The notes under the pieces are model-generated. The model saw nothing but the letters and a program-made list of their open reading frames with translations. It made no database searches and had not been told where the DNA came from. The position numbers and the translations under genes were made by a program. Below are positions 44,935-56,284 of a DNA stretch of 64,000 bases, in pieces. The number at the start of each line of letters is the position of its first letter. Positions within the stretch are counted from its first letter, which is position 1. The stretch comes from Lepraria neglecta (Eukaryota > Ascomycota > Lecanoromycetes > Lecanorales > Stereocaulaceae), in the NCBI GenBank assembly GCA_033220425.1, contig CM065652.1, positions 1,922,001 to 1,986,000 of the forward strand, in the 5' to 3' direction.

Positions 44935-47900
44935 ATGCCTCCACATGGTAGACGGCGGCCTTCGAGCCTTACAATTTTAATCTCATTACTCTTCCTGTTC
45001 GCTTCTACAGCTTCGGCAGCTTCAGCGGTTCTAGGTATCGATCTAGGCACGGAATACATCAAGGCCGCCCTTGTCAAGCCGGGCATACCTCTCGACATCG
45101 TCTTGACGAAGGACTCGAAACGAAAGGAAACAGCAGCTGTCGCTTTCAAGCCATTGAGGACTAAGGCCAATACAGCAGAGTCAGACTCGTACCCCGAAAG
45201 AGTCTACGGCGGTGATGCAGTGGCTCTGTCAGCCAGATTTCCCAGCGATGTCTATCCGAACCTCAAGTCACTCCTTGGTCTGAAGCTCAACGACGATCTG
45301 GTATCGGAGTATGGAGGAACACATTCGGGATTGCAGATGGTGGAGTGGCCCGAGACGGGTACAATTGGATTCAAGAGCGACTGTTTCGTCGCAGAGGAGG
45401 AACCTTGGTTGATCGAGGAGCTTCTGGCCATGGAATTGAAAAACATTAAGGGAAACGCTGAGACTGTGGCGGGTAAAGGCTCGACTATAAAAGATACTGT
45501 AATCACCGTACCATCGTTTTACACCGTGGAGGAAAGACGAGCGATCACCCTGGCAGCAGATATGGCAGGCCTCCGGGTTCTATCTTTGATTAGTGATGGT
45601 CTATCTGTTGGATTGAATTACGCCACCTCCCGGACGTTCCCGACTGTCAACGAGGGAGGGAAGCCAGAAATACACCTAGTATACGATATGGGAGCAGGAT
45701 CGACCACGGCCACGGTCCTCAGATTCCAAGGGAGGACTGTGAAGGATGTGGGCAAGTTCAACAAGACGATACAGGAAGTTCAAGTGCTCAGCACAAGTTG
45801 GGATAAGAGCTTGGGTGGAGATGCGCTGAATCGAGTCATCTTGGAAGATATGATTGAGAAGATCACAGAATCAAGCCACATGAAGCCCCTGGACTTGCAA
45901 GCAAATCATATCAAGTCGCACGGTCGGACAATGGCAAAGCTGTGGAAGGAAGCCGAGAGGATACGACAAGTCCTAAGCGCAAACACAGAGACGTCGACAA
46001 CTATGGAGGGGTTATACTACGAAGACTTCACCTTCAAGTATAAGCTCTCTCGCGCCGGCTTTGAGAAGCTCGCCTCAGCATACTTTATTAGGGTTCAGAG
46101 ACCTATAGAAGAAGCTCTCGAATCCGCCAAGCTGTCTTTTGCCGATCTGGAGTCAGTGATTTTGCATGGAGGTGCTGTTCGGACACCCTTCGTCCAGAAG
46201 CAATTGGAGGCCGTCATCAGGGATTCGGATAAGATAAGGACAAACGTGAATTCAGACGAAGCTGCTGTTTTTGGAGCAGCGTTCAAGGCCGCTGCAATCA
46301 GCCCAAACTTTCGAGTCAAAGAGATCAGAGCTGCAGATAGCGCGGTGTACCCTGTAACCATGTCTTGGTCATTGGATGGCAAGGACAAGCAGCAAAAGCT
46401 GTTCGTCCCGACTTCGCAAGTGGGAGCTGAAAAGCAGGTCTCTGTCAAGGCTACAGAGGATTTCTCATTCAGTCTCTCTCAGCAGATACCGCTCCCTGCA
46501 TCTGATCTGCCGGTCTCAGATATCAAGACTCAGAACCTGACCGAGTCCGTCAAATCGTTGACTAGCAAGGGCTGCACGCTTAGTGAGATCAGCACAAAGT
46601 TTGCCATTAGATTGAGCCCGATAGATGGGCTTCCCGAAGTAGTCAGTGGATCCGTCAGCTGCGAAGTCACAGAAGCAGAAACCAAGAAAGGCGGAGTAGT
46701 GGAGGGCGTGAAAGATTTGTTTGGCTTCGGATCGAAGAAGAGTGACCAAGAACCACTCAAAGACGATAGCGACGATGAGTCTTCGACATCCAGCTCGGAT
46801 TCCGAGTCCACCACCACTTCTCCGTCCTCGGAAACATCAACCTCGTCTACAGAAAGTAAAGCCACGGAATCTCCCGCGGCCGACGCTGGGAAAGAGAAGC
46901 CGAAGGAGCCCAGGAAGAAGATTGAGACGATCTACCTTTCCTTTTCGACAGAAGCAACTGGAACTTCCGGTGTCAAGCCTGACAGCCTCCAACGCATGAA
47001 GAAGAGGCTGACTGCCTTCGACAAATCGGACCGATCTCGAGTGTATCGCGAGGAGACATTGAACAATCTGGAAGGTTACACCTACAAGATCCGAGACATT
47101 CTTGAGGACGAGGGTTTCATAGACGCCTCGACAATGCAACAACGTGATGAAATCGAGACAAAATCAAACGATGCGAGCATGTGGTTGTACGGCGATGGTG
47201 CAGAGGCGGATCGAGAGACGTTGAAGATAAGGCTAGACGAGCTCCGCGGGCTAGTTGAACCCATCCAAAAACGAAAGGAAGAAGCGAAAAGCCGTCCTGA
47301 CCAAGTCCAAAAATTGAAAGACGCACTCCAGCAAGCTGAGAGCATGGTGGGTGTAATCAAGCAACAGATGGAATCGCAGGAACTCGCCGAGGCTGAAGCA
47401 GCTTCAAAAGCATCAGAGTCGGAGTCACAAACCACTGAGGCGCCCTCCACGTCCGTCGATGATTTCGCGGAGCTGGATGATGAGACTAGCACCTCCTTGA
47501 CTTCTACCACATCAACTCCTAAGATTCCAGAAATGCCAATCCCATTATATAATAAAGAGGAAGTCAATGCCATATCAGAAAAACAAGAATCTATACAGAA
47601 GTGGCTCGACGAGAAGCTGGCTGAACAAGAAAAGTTGGGCCCGACTGATGACCCCGTCGTGTTATCGTCAGATCTATCTGCGAAGTCGGAGGAGATCAAC
47701 GATGCGGTCATGAACTTGATTACGAAGTCAATGAAGATGCCACAGAAGCCCAAGAAAGCCAAGAGCAGCAAACCAACAAAGACCACTACCACAAAATCCA
47801 CTGCCACAGATTCGAGTTCCGTTGAGTCCGGTGAAGCCCCAAAGGGAACAACAGGACCACCAGATGATGAGATGAGTAGTGGCCACAAGATAACGCAGGA

Positions 47901-48060
47901 AGAGATTGAAGAAACAATGGCAGAGCAGAAGTCGAAGGCTGAAAAGACGAAAAAGAGCGCTAAGGCCAAGGCGACTGGGAAGGGCAAGAGCAAAGGGAAG
48001 GGGAAGTCGAAAGGAAAAGGGAAAGCGAAGGGAAAGGACGAGGGGAAATCAGAATTGTAA
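44935..48060 (+). CDS. LHS1: ER lumenal Hsp70-related chaperone Lhs1 (GRP170/HYOU1 class)
   Basis: A single exon of 1041 aa. A signal peptide (LTILISLLFLFASTASAASA) leads directly into the Hsp70 ATPase domain: VLGIDLGTEYIKAALVKPG, VITVPSFYTVEERRAI, LVYDMGAGSTTATVL and ESVILHGGAVRTPFVQKQLE. The substrate domain is interrupted by an acidic Ser/Thr loop (about residues 600-650), as in GRP170 proteins, and followed by a helical region (LEGYTYKIRDILEDEGFID). The C terminus is an unusual Lys/Gly repeat (GKGKSKGKGKSKGKGKAKGK) ending in KSEL, which would act as an HDEL-like retrieval signal. Lhs1 is a nucleotide exchange factor for BiP and helps import and folding. Confidence 0.95.
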   Translation: MPPHGRRRPSSLTILISLLFLFASTASAASAVLGIDLGTEYIKAALVKPGIPLDIVLTKDSKRKETAAVAFKPLRTKANTAESDSYPERVYGGDAVALSARFPSDVYPNLKSLLGLKLNDDLVSEYGGTHSGLQMVEWPETGTIGFKSDCFVAEEEPWLIEELLAMELKNIKGNAETVAGKGSTIKDTVITVPSFYTVEERRAITLAADMAGLRVLSLISDGLSVGLNYATSRTFPTVNEGGKPEIHLVYDMGAGSTTATVLRFQGRTVKDVGKFNKTIQEVQVLSTSWDKSLGGDALNRVILEDMIEKITESSHMKPLDLQANHIKSHGRTMAKLWKEAERIRQVLSANTETSTTMEGLYYEDFTFKYKLSRAGFEKLASAYFIRVQRPIEEALESAKLSFADLESVILHGGAVRTPFVQKQLEAVIRDSDKIRTNVNSDEAAVFGAAFKAAAISPNFRVKEIRAADSAVYPVTMSWSLDGKDKQQKLFVPTSQVGAEKQVSVKATEDFSFSLSQQIPLPASDLPVSDIKTQNLTESVKSLTSKGCTLSEISTKFAIRLSPIDGLPEVVSGSVSCEVTEAETKKGGVVEGVKDLFGFGSKKSDQEPLKDDSDDESSTSSSDSESTTTSPSSETSTSSTESKATESPAADAGKEKPKEPRKKIETIYLSFSTEATGTSGVKPDSLQRMKKRLTAFDKSDRSRVYREETLNNLEGYTYKIRDILEDEGFIDASTMQQRDEIETKSNDASMWLYGDGAEADRETLKIRLDELRGLVEPIQKRKEEAKSRPDQVQKLKDALQQAESMVGVIKQQMESQELAEAEAASKASESESQTTEAPSTSVDDFAELDDETSTSLTSTTSTPKIPEMPIPLYNKEEVNAISEKQESIQKWLDEKLAEQEKLGPTDDPVVLSSDLSAKSEEINDAVMNLITKSMKMPQKPKKAKSSKPTKTTTTKSTATDSSSVESGEAPKGTTGPPDDEMSSGHKITQEEIEETMAEQKSKAEKTKKSAKAKATGKGKSKGKGKSKGKGKAKGKDEGKSEL

Positions 48061-48270
48061 CATAGTAGACTAGACAACTTCTATTTTATGTATCAAATCA
48101 TCTTGGTCATCGTACCAGGAACTCATGCGTTCCTTAACTCCTTAGTGGTCACGTGGGGGTGTGACACTTGAACCCATAACGTCTCGACATCGAGTAGATA
48201 TCTAAACTCACTTTCATCGCCCCACCTTCAGCTTTGTCACTACATCCGCTGCCAACAACGCATGTAAAGC

Positions 48271-50143
48271 ATGCACGAGATCCTCACCCTCCAGCTTGGC
48301 CATAGAGCCAATCACCTTGCTACGCATTTCTGGAACACACAGGTACTTCCCTCCTACCTCATTCTGCCCCCTCCAAACCTAGCCTTGCCCCAAAGCTCTA
48401 GCTGACGATACCAGGAGTCCTACTTCACCTACGATAGTACCCAAGCTCCATCACCGGTCGATCATGACATCCACTTCCGCCCTGGCCTTGGACCTCGTGG
48501 AGAGGAGACATTTACGCCGAGGACACTTATCTATGATCTCAAAGGTGGATTCGGAGGACTGAGGAAGTGGGGTCGGCTCTACGACCAGCAGCAGTTGGAT
48601 GATGGGCAGGGAGTCGAGCGAGCCAAAGGCGTCTGGTAAGATAGTACATGGACACGGGAGAGTCTTCAAGCCAGCACGCGTACTGACGAGGCCTACGGTA
48701 GAATAGGGACGGCAGAGTAGTCCTACAAACAGACCCACAGATCTCACAGTCGGACTACCAACAAAGCCTCGACCAAGGCATCCCTAATCCACAGAATCTA
48801 AGTACAGAAACAGTACGCTACTGGTCCGACTTCAATCGCGTCTTCTACCACCCGCGTTCAATAGTACAAATCAACGACTACGAGCTCGGCTCTACATTAA
48901 TGCCCTTTGAGAAATGGGAGAATGGGGAAGAGCTGTTCATGAGCATGGATCGAGATGCTGATCTGCTCGATCGCGATGTCAGAGTCTGGGCAGAAGAGTG
49001 CGATAAGATGCAGGGTATTCAGGTCTTCACTGGTGGAGACGATGCCTGGGGAGGCTTTGCGTCGAGGTATGTGGAGAGACTGAGAGATGAATATGGGAAG
49101 ATGCCAACATGGGCTTGGGGGATCGAAGAGGAGCAGGGAAAAGGGCAGAGGGCGAAGCAGCTGCTGAGGACTGTCAATGCCGCGAGGACGATACACGAGA
49201 TGTCGATGCATGCGTCGTTGTATGTTCCGGTATCGGTACCCGCTGGACTACTACCGGAGTATGTCCATCTCAATCGGGACTCGCAATGGCATGTCTCTGC
49301 GCTGCTGTCAACTGCAGTGGAAAGCATGACACTACTCTCGAGGCTCAGACCAGACATCCAGAAACGTGTATTCCTTGGCGATATCGAGGCTGCTCTAAAT
49401 GTCAATGGCAATCAACGAATTGCCCAGCTCCAATGCAGCATCCTCGATCCCGACCTTGAGCCTCATGAAATCGTCAATGGTCAAGGAAGTAACGATGACA
49501 GAGCGCCCTCATATATGAATCGCACCATGATTGAAGAGGACGGACTCGACGCTACTGCTTCGTACTTGGATACGAATTTGTCAGCCGGCGATACCAGCTG
49601 TTCATCATCGTTTGCCAGTCAGGGTGGCGCATCAGATCATACCTTTGGGGCGGTGGAATGCATACGGGGAAGGCTTGGGGCAACGAAGGAAGACGAGGCG
49701 GACGAAGATGAGGTTACTTATACCCGGAAACGGAGGCGTTTTGCTGGATTGCATATCACCGAAAGGTCCGTACCTCGTATAAAAATGTCATTGTCGGAGA
49801 GGGCCCGCAGAGCAGGTCGACTCATGCAACCAACCTTTTTCAGGCGTATGGCATCCAGGCTCATCCACTAACGCCACTTAGGTACCACTCATCGCTTGAA
49901 TATCCGCTCCTTGACAGCTTTCCCAGAATATTCACGCTATCGCCGGATCTTACAAATGTTGCGGTGCACACCTCACTGTCCACTACCACCCGAATCTCCA
50001 GCCGTGTCAAGGCGCTACAGAAAGTTGTCAGCAGGATAGCTAACCTTGATGAGCGCGAATCACTCTCTAATGGGCTTGGCGAAATCAGCGAAGCCTACGA
50101 GGAGGGATGGGGAAGTGGATCCGGCGAGGACAGTGATGATTGA
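48271..50143 (+). CDS. DML1: Misato/Dml1 tubulin-like protein
   Basis: Exons 48271-48342, 48415-48635, 48707-49765 and 49882-50143 encode 537 aa. The start [20 protein letters not shown], then ESYFTYD after the first intron, is diagnostic of the Misato segment II family. Next is [20 protein letters not shown], which holds the tubulin-like Gly/Arg block. The middle exon carries [19 protein letters not shown]. The last intron (116 nt) must be removed to join FAGLHITER to [18 protein letters not shown]; without it the protein stops early. The tail is acidic ([10 protein letters not shown]). Dml1 acts in mitochondrial DNA inheritance and morphology. Confidence 0.94.
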
Positions 50144-51719
50144 GGGTCTACACACCATCACGTACTATTATTGTGAGCATCTTTCTGTTCGGCTCATTTA
50201 TGTGCGCTTTCTAGTAAGCGACTATTAACTAGCGACATATGTGTGGCAAATAGAATACGAGGTACATGAGCACCCATGGTTATTGTACTTACTCGCGCAG
50301 CCACTAGCGTCCGGAAAAGCATAGCCCGTTGCGATTGACTCCGGATTGGCGGCGGGAGCTCCTTACATATGCAAGCCAGCAAGTGCCCCACACACAAATA
50401 CCTAATTCCACCAACTACGAAGCGAAGGGTCCAGGAACAAGTTCCTGTTCCTACCACTACAATCGCTAAAACTCGGAACCCTTGGTCTCTGACTAAGTTG
50501 ATGATCTGCTTTATCAATGTTGTATTTTAGACAATCATTGCGCGTGCTAAATCCACTTGTCGATCGCTAAGGTACCCTTTCGGCTACACATTACCAACGG
50601 CTATCTTAGAAGCTTAAAGCTGGTAAGCAAGTTTTCATCATGTTATGCTGTCCGGATCGGCGAGGTACCTGATAGAGATATCTGGAGCGCATGTAAGATG
50701 TATGCATATGTAGGTGATGCTCTCATGAATGTGGAGACTGCCGTCCGCCCTCGGCTGCAGGACTGGTTGAGGAAAAAAGTTGATGGAGCAAGCTGTGGGC
50801 AATCTGCAGGCCTGAACCCCACCAACCTTGTGAGGCTCCGAGCTCAATCTCTCCAAGCTCCCGCTCAACACTTTGCATCATTGAGCAGTTGAGAGGATCC
50901 AATTGGAGTCACAACTGTCAGCCACGACAAGCTGCAAATGCATGGTAAGCTGCTAATCAGGCCATAAAGAGTCATAATGCGGGGCCTTTGACATGGCGCG
51001 ATCTTTTGATTGTGAGTTCCTTGCAGCCCATACGGTGGCGGCAACCCATTCTCTACACGATTTGAATCGAATGCGCAGCACTAAGTCGATTGATCTCAGA
51101 TCTTATGGTCAACCCTCCTCAAGCATTGTGTGTATCCTGACTCGATACCAAGAGCATTTCGTATTTTGTCTTCGTGGGATGTTTTTTGCGCGGATTACGA
51201 GTAGATAGGGCAACGATGCATACCTGCCACTAGTATTTTTTACCCTGGCCTGACCCTCCCGACCCATCCTGTTTACTTTATCTGCCAATTATATCCACGA
51301 GCTAGCGGCAACATACAGAAAATCGACAGCGCTAGCCAGCAACCTCATGTACGGAAGCCTTTTTACGAGCTTTCCCAAAATTCACCCACCAAGCACGATG
51401 CCACTAGAACAGGCAGCTTTACGCAAGGCCTTGAGCTATGGGGTTCTGATAGGTCCCCGCACTGACGTATTCTACCTGGATCGAGTGAATGATATGTCTC
51501 TTTCTACAGACCACAAGCCGCTCTTACTTTATCTCCCAGCCTCCTTCCGTCTCTCTCTCTCCGTCTTCTCTTTCCGTCCAAAAGCTCAGCACCCAATAGA
51601 AGGAACTCGCTCGCTACGGTTCTTTCTACAGTCACGCTTTGTCTCATTCGTTAGGCAAGGCAAGACTCTTCTCTTGTTAAATACTTGAAGACCTCCTATA
51701 CCTCCTCGTAAACGTAATC
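50144..51719. other. long upstream region of wall-protein gene
   Basis: 1.6 kb. Scattered frames of 60-113 codons without domain. A CT-rich tract (51530-51580) about 150 nt before the ATG at 51720 probably marks the core promoter/transcription start of the wall-protein gene. Confidence 0.45.
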
Positions 51720-54700
51720 ATGATGAAGCTCACGCTCGCTTTCGTCGCTTTCACCGGGCTTGCTGCCGCCAAGGATGTATTGGAGCAGAGATGGTACCCG
51801 GGGTGGAATTCTACCACGTATGTCTCCGTCTATGTCGCCGTCGAGCAGCGCACTGACATCCAGAAGCATCGGCTCTTCGGGGACTCTCGTTTCAATAACA
51901 CCCCACCCCAGTGGCCATCCTGGCACAGCTCCCCACCCACCGCCGCCGTCGTCCTCTAGCCCAGTTCCTCCTCCTTCCCATGGTACTGCACCACATCATA
52001 CAACACCTCATGGCACTGCACCACATGGTACTACACCGCATGGTACTGCACCGCATGGTACTGCACCGCATGGTACTACACCGCATGGTACTGCACCACA
52101 TGGCACTGCACCACATGGTACTGCATCACATGGTACTGCACCACCAAGCTCCCCACCGACCGTGGTCCCTCCACCAATCTTCCCCAACGTACGTACTCCT
52201 CCTTTAACATTGACCTAAAATGAAGCTAAAGATCAATTAGTCGACAACCCCACTTCCTCCTTCTCAGAGTCCATCTACAGGGACTACACCACATGGTACT
52301 GCACCACATGGTACTGCACCACCAGGTACTGCACCACCAGGCACTGCACCACCAAGCTCACCACCGACCGTGGTCCCTCCTCCAATCTTCCCAAATGTAT
52401 ATACTCCTTCTTCTATATCAACCTATAATCAAGCTAAAGATCAATTAGTCGACAACCCCACTTCCTCCACCCTCTCAGAGTCCATCTACAGGGACTACAC
52501 CACATGGTACTGCACCACCGGGCACTGCACCACCAGGAACTGCACCGCCAACCTCACCACCGACCGTAGTCCCTCCACCAATCTTTCCCAATGTATGTAC
52601 TTCTCCCTTTAAATCAACCTACAATCAAGCTAAAGATCAATTAGTCGACAACCCCACTTCCTCCACCCTCTCAAAGTCAATCTACAGGGACTACACCACA
52701 TGGTACTGCACCACCGGGCACTGCACCGCCAGGCACTGCACCGCCAACCTCACCACCGACCGTAGTCCCTCCACCAATCTTTCCCAATGTATGTACTTCT
52801 CCCTTTAAATCAACCTACAATCAAGCTAAAGATCAATTAGTCGACAACCCCACTTCCTCCACCCTCTCAAAGTCAATCTACAGGGACTACACCACATGGT
52901 ACTGCACCACCGGGCACTGCACCGCCAGGCACTGCACCGCCAACCTCACCACCGACCGTAGTCCCTCCACCAATCTTTCCCAATGTATGTACTTCTCCCT
53001 TTAAATCAACCTACAATCAAGCTAAAGATCAATTAGTCGACAACCCCACTTCCTCCACCCTCTCAAAGCCCATCTACAGGGACTACACCACATGGTACTG
53101 CACCACCGGGCACTGCACCGCCAGGCACTGCACCGCCAGGCACTGCACCACCAAGCTCACCACCGACGGTGGTCCCTCCTCCAATCTTTCCCAATGTATG
53201 TACTTCTTTTATATCAACCTAAAATCAAGCTAACAATTATCTAGTCGACAACCCCACTTCCTCCACCCTCTCAAAGTCCATCTACAGGGACTACACCACA
53301 TGGTACTGCACCACCAGGCACTGCACCACCAAGCTCACCGCCGACCGTGGTCCCTCCTCCAATCTTCCCAAATGTATGTACTCCTCCTTTCATATCAACC
53401 TAAAATCAAGCTAACAATTACCTAGTCGACAACCCCACTTCCTCCACCCTCTCAGAGTCCATCTACAGGGACTACACCACATGGTACTGCACCACCAGGC
53501 ACTGCACCACCGGGCACTGCACCACCAAGCTCACCGCCGACCATAGTCCCTCCAATCTTCCCAAGTGTATGTACTCCTTTTATATCAACCTATAATCAAG
53601 CTAACAATTATCTAGTCGACAACCCCACTTCCTCCACCCTCTCAAAGTCCATCTACAGGGACTACACCACATGGTACTGCACCACCGGGCACTGCACCAC
53701 CAAGCTCACCGCCGACCATAGTCCCTCCTCCAATCTTCCCAAGTGTATGTACTCCTTTTATATCAACCTATAATCAAGCTAAAGATCAGCTAGTCGACAA
53801 CCCCACTTCCTCCACCCTCTCAAAGTCCGTCTACAGGCACTGCTCCGCCTCCACCGCCGACTGTAGTCCCTCCTCCAATCTTCCCAAATGTATGTGCACT
53901 TTTTATATTGAAATGAAATCAAGCTAAAGATATCTAGTCGACCACCCCAAGTCCACCTCCTTCTCAGAGTCTGTCTACAGAGACTGCACCACCTCCAGTC
54001 AGCCCACCGACGGTAGTCCCTCCAACTTTCCCAAGTGTACGTACTCCTAGCTTTTTTATTGGTATACAATCAAGCTAAGCATCGTCTAGACGACTGTCAC
54101 TACCCCAATTCCTCCTCCTTCTCAGAGTCCGTCTTCAGGCACTGTACCGCTTCCAGTCATCCCACCGACCGTGGTCCCTCCCCCAATCTTCCCAAATGTC
54201 CGTACTCTTCTCACATTGCTTACAACCAAGCTAAAGATCTTCTAGACCACTTCGACCACCCCAATTCCTCCTCCTGGTACTTCTCCGCCCCCAGTCACCT
54301 CTAAGACAATAATAACCCCTACTCCAATCTTCCCAAATGTACGTACCCTTTTATTTCTTGCTTACAATCAAGCTAAAGATCGTCTAGACGACTACCATCA
54401 AAACCACGACTAGTGTAACAACACCGATAGAATCTGTCACCACAGTACCTGTTATTTCGACACCAACTATCCCCATCTCGTCCATCACAACGGTTCCTGT
54501 TACAACGCCCACGACGCCAGGGACGGTGACATCTTCTGTTGAGACCACCCAAATTGTGACCACCCCAGTTGAGACACCGACTGTGACAACTCCTGTCGAG
54601 ACCACCCCTGTCGAAACCACCCCGGCTGAGACGACCCCAGTGGAGACGACCCCAGTCGAAACCCCTACGGTGACAACTCCAGTTGAGACGACCCCGGTTG

Positions 54701-55170
54701 TGACGACCCCTATCGAAACCACCCCAGTGGAGACAACCCCGGCCGTGACGACCCCAGTAGTGACTACCCCGACTGTCCCAGTCATCTCGGAATCGCCGAC
54801 AGTCTGCCCAACCTTGCCAACCTGCCCTGCCGCAGTCACTGTGACTGTTACAGCCCCCAGCCCAACCTGTCCTCCCGCAGTTACTGTGACCGTTACAGCG
54901 CCCGCCCTTGCTGTATCCGAAGCCCCCGAAGGACAGCCCCAAGTCGCCACCGCCGTATCCGCACCAGTCGCCCCTACTGTTTCCGAAGCTCCCGAAGGGC
55001 AGCCGCAAGTCGCTACCGCCGTCGCGGAGTCCGCATCAAGCACTCCTACACCCACCCCAACGACAGCGTCTACAAGTCCAGTAGCTTTCACGGGCGCAGC
55101 TGCTACGAATAAGCCAATTGGTGCCGCTGCTGCAATGGCTGGGTTGGCGGCGTTTATGGTTTTGGCCTAA
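51720..55170 (+). CDS. GPI-anchored Pro/Thr-rich wall protein built of tandem exons
   Basis: Fifteen exons encode 915 aa. Exon 1 (51720-51817) gives the signal peptide MMKLTLAFVAFTGLAAAK. Exon 2 (51864-52188) carries eleven HGTAP-type pentapeptides. Exons 3-14 are twelve tandem copies of one module: 52241-52396, 52449-52592, 52645-52788, 52841-52984, 53037-53195, 53245-53373, 53426-53566, 53616-53744, 53794-53889, 53938-54036, 54090-54197 and 54246-54338. Every copy is a multiple of 3, in phase 0, and ends in a form of PPTVVPPPIFPN. Exon 15 (54388-55170) has TTPVE repeats, two SEAPEGQPQVATAV copies, and a hydrophobic GPI-type end (PIGAAAAMAGLAAFMVLA). I do not recognise a named family; surface or adhesin-like role is inferred. 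Confidence 0.82.
51979..52143 (+). repeat. 15-bp coding minisatellite, 11 units
   Basis: Eleven in-frame units of the pattern CAYGGYACTRCACCR encode HGTAP/HGTTP pentapeptides in exon 2 of the wall-protein gene (the second unit is HHTTP and the tenth ends in Ser). The same pentapeptide reappears once or twice in several of the tandem exons, suggesting common origin. Confidence 0.85.
52189..54387 (+). repeat. tandem exon-intron array, 12 modules
   Basis: Twelve modules of about 140-210 bp, each an exon (93-159 nt) plus flanking intron (48-53 nt). Introns are conserved: GTATGTACT-like donor, an AATCAAGCTAA block that probably holds the branch point, and an acceptor TAG before TCGACAACCCCACTTCC. 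Modules starting 52645 and 52841 look identical over the full 196 bp. The last four modules are shorter, lack HGTAP and are more diverged, so copies differ in age. Confidence 0.88.
54547..54780 (+). repeat. 15-bp-type coding repeat, TTPVE
   Basis: The last exon of the wall-protein gene carries a degenerate run of TTPVE/TTPVV pentapeptides between VETTQIVTTP and TPTVPVIS. It is a separate mucin-like repeat from the HGTAP run, likely O-mannosylated. Confidence 0.75.
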
Positions 55171-56284
55171 GTATCAGAGGCTGGGAGATGAGAGTTTCTC
55201 CTTTGCAGGAATAGTCTTGCACATGACGCTCCTTACGAGAACGGATGAATTACGACTCTGACGGACAATCTGGCTTTGGAGTCCACACTCCTTAACATAA
55301 TGTAACGTTCTAATATTTCAACATGTCAAAGATTTGGCGTGGGTTATGTGACGATGTGTTGCATGTATATACCGTTTTCGGTAATTATAATTACGTGGAT
55401 GGCGGGAGATGAAAGCTGCAGAAGGGGGGTTTGTTTATAGGAATACGGTCCTGCAAAAATGATTCAAAATACCTGTTCATTCCATGGTCTGCCGTTCTCA
55501 CCATTGATGCTGCTCTAACTCTCCAGTCAGATTCGCGAGGTCCAAGCTCTACCCTTCTGTTGTATGCTATTTGCCATTTTCCTTTGCCATTTTCCTTTAT
55601 CACCATTTCTTTGTCAACATTCTAGCGTCTTCTACTGTTTGACACTCCATCATGTATATTAGGAGCCTCATTCCATAGATTCTGGCTCCTTAGGCTGTTC
55701 ACATTCATAGATCTCATTGATACATTGCAACGCTTACACCATAGCGACACCTTCTTAATTGCGACGAATCTCTAGCTTCTCGGTCCATCAGATGTGCTTG
55801 TTCTAAGGTCTAGCCCTTTCGATACCAACAAACCTTTACATCCTTGGTCACTTGATTCTACTCATTTCAAACTTCGTCCTTCGCACATCTCCAACTTCTC
55901 ATTTAGTCCAATCTGCCCGTTACAAACTCCACTCCTCCCAATCATACAAGCACATTCAGCTTCTCGGAATTTTCTACATTCGATACTCCTCCCCTCTTGA
56001 TATCGACATACCTCCAGCTCTACCACTTGCCAAACTCCTTATCCCAAGCCGCGCAGACACCTACTTAATGCTTCAACTTTTTCAAAGCCGTAGAATCGAC
56101 TTCCTTGAAATCCTCATCCATAGTAGGGCGGACTTCCCAAGCTAGGCCGAAGCCCTGAGCGAAGCCCGCTCAACCGCCTAAACGCGCCCCGCAAACGCCC
56201 CGCCGCCGCCGAAGCCGCTTAGTAGGCGTCATCCTCATGCATCGACTCCACAATTAATTTTTTTACGGCAATAGTAGCCGCAAC
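55171..56284. other. intergenic region after wall-protein gene
   Basis: 1.1 kb. Holds a 13-bp direct repeat (TTTGCCATTTTCC twice, 55570-55595) and a GC-rich patch near 56160-56215. Open frames have no domain. Confidence 0.45.

Noticed and set aside
47082-48077. 331-codon minus-strand open frame opposite LHS1
   Set aside because: It is the antisense image of the Lys/Ser/Glu-rich C-terminal part of LHS1, with Ser/Phe-rich composition and no domain.
48130-48215. Possible tRNA B-box-like string on the minus strand
   Set aside because: No matching T-stem, A-box or acceptor stem could be folded around it.
52370-52612. Plus-strand frame reading through intron and exon in the tandem array
   Set aside because: It exists only because introns lack stops in that frame; it breaks the phase-0 pattern kept by all modules.
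54373-55091. Two long minus-strand frames (211 and 235 codons) opposite the last exon of the wall-protein gene
   Set aside because: Shadows of the TTPVE repeat; no signal peptide or domain, and splice signals support the plus strand.
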